NCBI RefSeq assembly: GCF_000701705.1
Contig: NZ_JNJP01000053.1
Span: 1-27,342 of the forward strand
Direction of reading: 5' to 3'
From: Bilophila wadsworthia ATCC 49260
GTDB taxonomy: Bacteria > Desulfobacterota > Desulfovibrionia > Desulfovibrionales > Desulfovibrionaceae
DNA: 27,342 nucleotides
Each line of letters starts with the position of its first letter. Position 1 is the stretch's first letter. Below are positions 22,961 to 27,342 of the stretch, piece after piece. The notes below the pieces were generated by a model. That model made no database searches, had not been told where the DNA came from, and saw nothing but the letters and a program-made list of their open reading frames with translations. Made by a program: the position numbers and the translations under genes.

Positions 22961-23887
22961 TTATCCTGCGGAGCAGACACGGTTTCGTCCTTCCTGCTTG
23001 GCGCGGGAGAGGCGGTGGTCGGCGATCTGGATGGCATGTTCAAGGATTTCGACGGAATTGAAGGTATTGAGCAGTTCGGATTCGCCGATAAAGGATAGGC
23101 CGAAGCTGGCGGTGATGTTCAGTTCCGCGGCCGGGCCGGAAATGGGGGCCAGCGAGCAGGCTTCTCGTAATCGGTTGACGTGTTCGGCGCTTTCATCTTT
23201 GGTCATTCGGGGGATCAGGATGATGAACTCGTCGCCCCCGAAACGGCAGCACAGATCATCTGCCCGGCAGGCTTCCCGCAGGCGGCAGGCGAAGAGCTGG
23301 AGGACCCTGTCTCCGTTGGCGTGCCCGAAGTGGTCATTCACGTTTTTAAAGTTGTCGAGATCGGCAAGGGCGAGGCAGAGCGCCGAATGGGAATCCTGAT
23401 AGGATTCCTTTGCGCGGCGGAGTTCGCTCATGGCCAATTTGAAGAATGTACGCCGGTTGAGGAGCCCGGTCAGGATATCCTCGTCCGTAGACATCCGGTA
23501 CCGTTCAAGCAGCCGGGAAAGCTCCTCGGCCTTGCTATGCATCTCCCGGCTCATCTTGTTGAATGCCTTGGAGAAATCCCCCATGAACGACACGGATTGA
23601 GAATAATCCCCCTGCGCGACGCGCTCCATCTGCCACGTAAGATGACGCAGGTTGGCCTCTGTAGCCTTGAGTGATCCGGCCACGAATCCGCGCGCCTTGC
23701 TCCCTCTGCTCAGGTCTCCCTTGGACAAAGCTTGTACGTGCGCGCGGATTTCGGCCAAATCATAGCAGAGCTTGCCGAAAGGATCGTCTTTAGGCAAGTC
23801 GGCGATGGAATCCACAGACCACTGGGGGTCCATGAGGATGGACGTAAGAAGCGCTGTCGCTTCGTCCGTCGAAAGGGGAGCGGTCAT
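22961..23887 (-). CDS. Cytosolic diguanylate cyclase with HAMP-like N-terminus
   Basis: This 308-residue protein without membrane segments has an N-terminal helical region (about 45-135) with repeated L-S-K-G-D-L-S and V-A-Q-G-D-Y-S, like cytosolic HAMP repeats, ending in a coiled coil. The GGDEF domain (about 140-305) has D-I-L-T-G-L-L-N-R-R-T-F at its start, D-L-D-N-F-K-N-V-N-D, the intact loop C-R-F-G-G-D-E-F and an I-site R-A-D-D five residues before it, so it should be active and feedback-inhibited. It begins three bases after the stop of the V4R gene, implying translational coupling. The V4R protein is the probable input sensor acting through the HAMP-like part (inference). Confidence 0.92.
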   Translation of the reverse strand: MTAPLSTDEATALLTSILMDPQWSVDSIADLPKDDPFGKLCYDLAEIRAHVQALSKGDLSRGSKARGFVAGSLKATEANLRHLTWQMERVAQGDYSQSVSFMGDFSKAFNKMSREMHSKAEELSRLLERYRMSTDEDILTGLLNRRTFFKLAMSELRRAKESYQDSHSALCLALADLDNFKNVNDHFGHANGDRVLQLFACRLREACRADDLCCRFGGDEFIILIPRMTKDESAEHVNRLREACSLAPISGPAAELNITASFGLSFIGESELLNTFNSVEILEHAIQIADHRLSRAKQEGRNRVCSAG

Positions 23888-23890
23888 GTA

Positions 23891-24412
23891 TCACTCGGTA
23901 GCCGGTTTGACTTCAAAGCGGCACGTTCTGTCGCCCGTACACCAACAGTCAACTTCCTTGGCTTCGAAAGATTTACCCGTAAAGCTCTTAAAAAGGCCCG
24001 AAATGAAACCTTCGTCGTAGGTGCAGACGACATGTCCCAAATCCGGGAGTCCGGAACAGTCCAGATCTTCCGCCACCGTGAGCGTGAACTCAAGCTTGTC
24101 CATATCGGCCCGCTCAACATGGAGGATGCCGACATTCATCTCTTCAAGGGCGGCCTGAACCTTAGCGACGAAATCGCTGAATGATGCGCATTCTCCTACG
24201 TACCGTTTGCAGAATTCTGTCCCAGCGAGGAATCCCGCTTTATATAACAGCCTGTCGGACTGTTCCGTACCGTATTCAGTCTCAAGTACGTCCCGTAAAG
24301 TATATTGGAAGAGCCTGTAGATTTCAAGGCGAGCCGTCTTGCCAAGGTTGGGGCGGCCAAGCTCCATGTCACCGATATACTTCCAGTCAAAGGCATAAAG
24401 ACGGTTTTCCAT
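23891..24412 (-). CDS. V4R-domain small-molecule sensor protein
   Basis: This is a 173-residue soluble protein of the V4R (4-vinyl reductase) fold, related to small-ligand-binding regulators such as the N-domain of XylR-type activators and H-NOX-like folds. Residues about 30-60 (G-K-T-A-R-L-E-I-Y-R-L-F-Q-Y-T-L) and Y-K-A-G-F-L-A-G-T-E-F fit the first half. The C-terminal V-D-C-W-C-T-G-D-R-T-C-R-F-E-V is the family's cysteine cluster, possibly binding zinc or another cofactor. The start is ATG 24412 with GGGAG six to seven bases upstream; an open extension of 19 codons has no ribosome site. It is first in an operon with the diguanylate cyclase. Confidence 0.8.
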   Translation of the reverse strand: MENRLYAFDWKYIGDMELGRPNLGKTARLEIYRLFQYTLRDVLETEYGTEQSDRLLYKAGFLAGTEFCKRYVGECASFSDFVAKVQAALEEMNVGILHVERADMDKLEFTLTVAEDLDCSGLPDLGHVVCTYDEGFISGLFKSFTGKSFEAKEVDCWCTGDRTCRFEVKPATE

Positions 24413-24450
24413 AGTCTCTCCCGTGATAATAAAAGAAGAAGGGCTGGCGG

Positions 24451-24479
24451 AATATACCGTTGTCTTCAAATGAAATCAA
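24451..24479 (-). promoter_or_regulatory. Promoter of the V4R-cyclase operon
   Basis: On the minus strand TTGATT (24479-24474), exactly 17 bases, then TATATT (24456-24451), 38 bases before the ATG. Confidence 0.65.
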
Positions 24480-24570
24480 TATGTTCTTTATTATAACCCT
24501 ACAACTCCCTTTTTGCGTCGGGCTCCAATCATACCTCCATCAGCCTTGACAAAAGGGATGATTTCCTGTC

Positions 24571-24585
24571 TGGCACTGGCAGTGC
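24571..24585 (+). promoter_or_regulatory. Possible sigma54 promoter of the exported-protein gene
   Basis: TGGCAC, five bases, then GTGC gives the -24 GG and -12 GC pairs at the correct spacing (consensus TGGCAC-N5-TTGC). It is followed 40 bases later by the ATG at 24626. A TTGACA at 24546 without a good -10 is the competing sigma70 reading. Confidence 0.35.
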
Positions 24586-24625
24586 GCGGCGTTCCGTGGA
24601 CACGACAATTTGAGAGGGCTCAATC

Positions 24626-25393
24626 ATGAAACATATCCTTTTCGGCCTTGCCGCCGTGCTGTTCGCCTCTTCCGTCGCACTGGCGGATGATCAGCTTACG
24701 GCTCAAGTGAAACCTGCCTCCGCCGAGGCGGCCCAACCCTCCGCCCCCGTTCCCGCCAAGGTTCCTTCCGGCGCTGATGCCGACGTCCATACCGCAAATT
24801 CGGAATCAGCCGCTTCCGCCGAAAAGCCCGCTCCCACCGGGGAGCGCGGCATCGGGGCTTTCTCGCTCGGCATGTCCGAAGATGAGGCGAAAGCGCTCGG
24901 CGCAAAACCCACCGACAACGCCGACATGCTCCAGCTTCCGTTCAAGTGGATGGAGGCCGATTGGACTTGCGTGGTGCAGTTCCAAGAGGGCAAGGCGGTT
25001 GCGGTAATCCTGTATGCGAATATGAGCGATCCGCTCCTCGCGCGGGTGTTCGACGACCTGCGCGCCCAGGATTGTATGCCGATAACCGTGCAGCCCGCGA
25101 TGGGCCATGCCGATCTTTATCAGCTTGCGGCACAGGGAAAGAGCGACGACGAATGCTGGACGGCCATGCGCAAGCGCCTCAATGTCTTTTCCACCGCCAC
25201 TGAGGGGGCCTGTTCCGTCTTGTTCACGACGCAGGGCTTTTTCAAGGCGCTTGCCTCCACCGTCAAAGATCCTTCCAAAGAGGAAGCCATCCTCACTGAA
25301 CATACCGCCGCTCCCGTTTATGCCGTGAATATCGATATGTCAGCGAACCAGCTGACTTATCTGATCACTTCTTGGGGGTTCATATCGAAATGA
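24626..25393 (+). CDS. Exported (periplasmic) protein of unknown function
   Basis: This 255-residue protein has an N-terminal signal peptide (M-K-H-I-L-F-G-L-A-A-V-L-F-A) with a likely cut after A-L-A near residue 20. An Ala/Pro/Ser-rich linker (about 22-72) follows, then a globular domain (about 75-255) beginning G-I-G-A-F-S-L-G-M-S-E-D-E-A-K-A-L-G. That opening is a pattern often seen in small periplasmic proteins with repeated beta-alpha modules. It has four Cys in the mature part, which may form disulfides, and no lipobox. The start has GAGAGGG about eight bases upstream. I do not recognise a named family. Confidence 0.8.
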   Translation: MKHILFGLAAVLFASSVALADDQLTAQVKPASAEAAQPSAPVPAKVPSGADADVHTANSESAASAEKPAPTGERGIGAFSLGMSEDEAKALGAKPTDNADMLQLPFKWMEADWTCVVQFQEGKAVAVILYANMSDPLLARVFDDLRAQDCMPITVQPAMGHADLYQLAAQGKSDDECWTAMRKRLNVFSTATEGACSVLFTTQGFFKALASTVKDPSKEEAILTEHTAAPVYAVNIDMSANQLTYLITSWGFISK

Positions 25394-25445
25394 CGGATTA
25401 AGCTGGAAATGAAGAGAATTGCGCCAGGTATGTTTTTGGGCGCAG

Positions 25446-25493
25446 ACAGGGGTTCCGGGGCGGTTCAGGCTGACTCGGGACCCCCTGTTTATA
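25446..25493 (+). terminator. Possible terminator after the exported-protein gene
   Basis: ACAGGGG and CCCCTGT form the base of an imperfect long stem-loop followed by TTATAT, about 55 bases past the stop codon. Confidence 0.4.
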
Positions 25494-25570
25494 TCTGGGG
25501 CCTGAGGCCGCCAGGACGTTTGTCCGTATCTTCAAAGTGTTCCCGTTCCGGTTGGCTGCTTTTACCCTTT

Positions 25571-25606
25571 TTGCGGTAGAAGAGGAACCGCAATTAGATA
25601 TATCTA
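25571..25606. promoter_or_regulatory. Adjacent dyads upstream of the PadR-radical SAM gene
   Basis: TTGCGGT-N9-ACCGCAA (25571-25593) and the perfect palindrome TAGATATATCTA (25595-25606) lie side by side in an otherwise AT-rich gene-free stretch. They are candidate operators for a dimeric regulator such as the PadR domain downstream. Confidence 0.4.
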
Positions 25607-25722
25607 TAGTTGATGCAAGCATAAATCCAATGTCAACGGACGGCAACACTTTATTGCAATATACTGTTATTACAATCAATAATAAAATTCTACTTAAATA
25701 TATTTTTTTGTAGATAGCAAAA

Positions 25723-25756
25723 AAGCCTTGACAGGGGCTTACGTTTAGAAAATAGT
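25723..25756 (+). promoter_or_regulatory. Promoter of the PadR-radical SAM gene with dyad over -35
   Basis: TTGACA (25728-25733), 17 bases, then AATAGT (25751-25756). The -35 hexamer sits in the loop of the inverted repeat AAGCC-N8-GGCTT (25723-25740), a possible repressor site. The leader would be only about 20 bases. Confidence 0.55.
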
Positions 25757-25781
25757 TATATCAACTAATGGAGCTAGTCTG

Positions 25782-27269
25782 ATGATGGAGCTAGACAACT
25801 GTCCCTGCTCGGGAGCGAACCTTCCCCGGTTCGTGCAGCCTGTAATTTTGGCGGTACTGTCCTCCGGGCCACTGCACGGATATCTTGTGGTCCAACGCCT
25901 TGCGGAAACAAGCCTTTTCCGCAAACAGCCTCCGGATGCCACCGGCGTCTACCGGATGTTGAGGAATATGGAGCAGGAGGGGGTGCTGGAGTCGGACTGG
26001 GAGCTTGAGAACAGCGGTCCGGCCCGCAAGCGGTACACGCTGACGGAAAAAGGCGGGCACTGTCTCGACCAATGGATGCGCACGCTGACTTCGCATCAGG
26101 CTTTCATCGCCAATTTGCTCTTGTTTTTGCAGGATGCGCGCTCAGGCATGAATTCGGAACCATGCCCTATGCCGGAGCATTCCGTTTCCCTATCTCCGCA
26201 GGAGGTGTTCCTGTCCGCCGGATCGCCTTTTCCACCCGCCTCTTGCGGTTGCGGGACACCTCAACCTTTTGCCGGAGCCGTACATATGGATACCTATTCT
26301 TTCATTGACGCGCTCAAAAATCGGGCACTGCGCGGTATGCCTGTTTCGCGGGATGAGGTGTTGCGCTTGCTGGCCCTTGCGCCGGATTCGGAAGAAGCGG
26401 CCTACCTTGGGCGTGCGGCCCGGGATATCGCGCATATTGTGGTCGGCAACGAAGGGCGGGTGTGGAGCGCCATCGGCATCGATTGCCGCCCCTGCTCGAT
26501 GAACTGCGGGTTTTGCGCGTTCGGCGAAAAGTGGGGCCTGATTACGGAACAGCATGAATGGAGCGATGAAGCGATCATCAAGGCGGCGCGGGCTTTCGTG
26601 GATGAGGGCGCGTCGTGGGTGACGTTGCGGACAACGGAATTTTACGGGCTTAACCGCTTGTGCGCGCTGGCGAAAAAGGTGCGCGAGGCTGTTCCCGGGA
26701 ATTACGGGCTGGTGGTGAATACCGGCGAGTTCGGGCCGCTTGAGGCGCGGGCGATGATCGCGTCGGGCATTGATGTCGTGTATCACTCCCTGCGGCTTGG
26801 GGAAGGGCAGACGACATGCTTCCGGCCCGAGGAGCGCAAGGCCACGCTGGCGGCGGTGCGGGATTCGGATCTCAAGCTGGCGCATCTGGTGGAGCCAGTG
26901 GGTCCTGAGCACACGGATGATGAGATTGCGGACGTGCTTATGACGGCACTTTCCAATGGCGCGGCCTTGAGCGGCGCGATGGCCCGCATCAACGTCAAGG
27001 GTACGCCCTTTGAATCGCACGATCCTCTTCCGGATCTTCGACTTGCCCAGATTGTGGCGATCACCCGTATCTGCGGAGGTGTGAACGTACCGGACATCTG
27101 TGTTCATCCCCCCCGCAAGGAGGCGCTTGAGTGGGGCGCGAACGTTGTGGTCGTGGAAACCGGCGCCGTGCCTCGGAATGACGCCGAGTGCTCCGCCGAG
27201 TGGCAGGGCTTCACCGTTGCCGATGCCAAGCAGCTTTTCAGGGATGCCGGATATTTTGTGAAGGATTAG
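25782..27269 (+). CDS. PadR-type HTH regulator fused to BioB-like radical SAM enzyme
   Basis: This is a 495-residue in-frame fusion. Residues about 12-110 form a PadR-like winged helix: I-L-A-V-L-S-S-G-P-L-H-G-Y-L-V-V-Q-R-L, then V-Y-R-M-L-R-N-M-E-Q-E-G-V-L and R-Y-T-L-T-E-K-G. A linker (about 120-168) contains several Cys. Residues 169-495 form a radical SAM enzyme of the BioB/HydE/PylB group with the 4Fe-4S motif C238-S-M-N-C242-G-F-C245 and a barrel lacking obvious lipoyl- or biotin-specific context. The substrate is unknown. ATG 25782 has TGGAG eight bases upstream. An internal ATG at 26286 with GGAG nine bases before it would release a 327-residue stand-alone enzyme of normal BioB size. 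Regulator-enzyme fusion suggests that the product or substrate controls its own gene (inference). Confidence 0.85.
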   Translation: MMELDNCPCSGANLPRFVQPVILAVLSSGPLHGYLVVQRLAETSLFRKQPPDATGVYRMLRNMEQEGVLESDWELENSGPARKRYTLTEKGGHCLDQWMRTLTSHQAFIANLLLFLQDARSGMNSEPCPMPEHSVSLSPQEVFLSAGSPFPPASCGCGTPQPFAGAVHMDTYSFIDALKNRALRGMPVSRDEVLRLLALAPDSEEAAYLGRAARDIAHIVVGNEGRVWSAIGIDCRPCSMNCGFCAFGEKWGLITEQHEWSDEAIIKAARAFVDEGASWVTLRTTEFYGLNRLCALAKKVREAVPGNYGLVVNTGEFGPLEARAMIASGIDVVYHSLRLGEGQTTCFRPEERKATLAAVRDSDLKLAHLVEPVGPEHTDDEIADVLMTALSNGAALSGAMARINVKGTPFESHDPLPDLRLAQIVAITRICGGVNVPDICVHPPRKEALEWGANVVVVETGAVPRNDAECSAEWQGFTVADAKQLFRDAGYFVKD

Positions 27270-27277
27270 CGGAATGA

Positions 27278-27331
27278 TTGGAGGGGGGAAGGGGGACCCT
27301 TCTGTAGAAGGGTCCCCCTTCCCCCCTCCAA
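27278..27331. terminator. 26-bp perfect polypurine palindrome, terminator
   Basis: The left arm 27278-27303 and right arm 27306-27331 are exact complements (TTGGAGGGGGGAAGGG... and its reverse), nine bases past the stop codon. It belongs to the same family as 344-395 and 22587-22626. Confidence 0.7.
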
Positions 27332-27342
27332 ACCTCCCCTCT

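Overview
The window looks like chromosomal DNA of a Desulfovibrionaceae-type sulfur-respiring anaerobe. Bilophila or a close relative is my best guess, but this is inference. The reasons are a 148-residue flavodoxin that follows the Desulfovibrio flavodoxin residue by residue, a Desulfovibrio-style Fur box in front of it, a YeiH-type sulfur-oxyanion exporter beside a YeiE-type LysR regulator, many cyclic-di-GMP proteins, and GC-rich coding sequence.

Layout. 1-316: the 3' part of an IS200/IS605 TnpA gene and its hairpin-rich right end. 425-1141 (-): a short-chain dehydrogenase. 1309-1966 (+): a compact array of six tandem micro-genes of 27-29 codons. Each has its own ribosome binding site and encodes a one-helix hydrophobic peptide of the pattern M-x-x-Q-S...Cys...charged tail. 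The array ends at its own terminator. 2235-3305 (+): the YeiH-like exporter, preceded by the same 15-base box found upstream of the array. 3853-4833 (+): the YeiE-like regulator. 5267-7657 (+): a membrane sensor diguanylate cyclase.

7658-14553 is an accessory block. It holds a dispersed GTGGGCAT repeat, a 76-base (AG)26(TG)12 microsatellite, a perfect 19-bp palindrome, and a plasmid-like replication/partition module: a winged-helix partner protein (-), ParA (-) and a divergent TrfA-like Rep (+). An AT-rich, repeat-rich segment and about 300 bases of strongly folding sequence without a convincing gene follow.

14554-17106 returns to housekeeping genes: flavodoxin under a probable Fur-controlled promoter with a long structured leader, then the replicative helicase DnaB. 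17926-22575 is a 1549-residue soluble PAS/GGDEF/PAS/GGDEF-like/EAL protein. 22961-24412 (-) is a two-gene operon of a V4R-domain sensor and a diguanylate cyclase. 24626-25393 is an exported protein of unknown function. 25782-27269 is a PadR-type regulator fused in frame to a BioB-like radical SAM enzyme. Several transcription units end in very long polypurine/polypyrimidine palindromes that look like members of one terminator family.

The best candidate for an undescribed system is the six-peptide array at 1309-1966. Its link to the exporter and regulator through the shared upstream box suggests a small-membrane-peptide module tied to sulfite or related oxyanion handling. That functional link is inference. 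The peptide pattern, ribosome binding sites, box and terminator are visible in the sequence.
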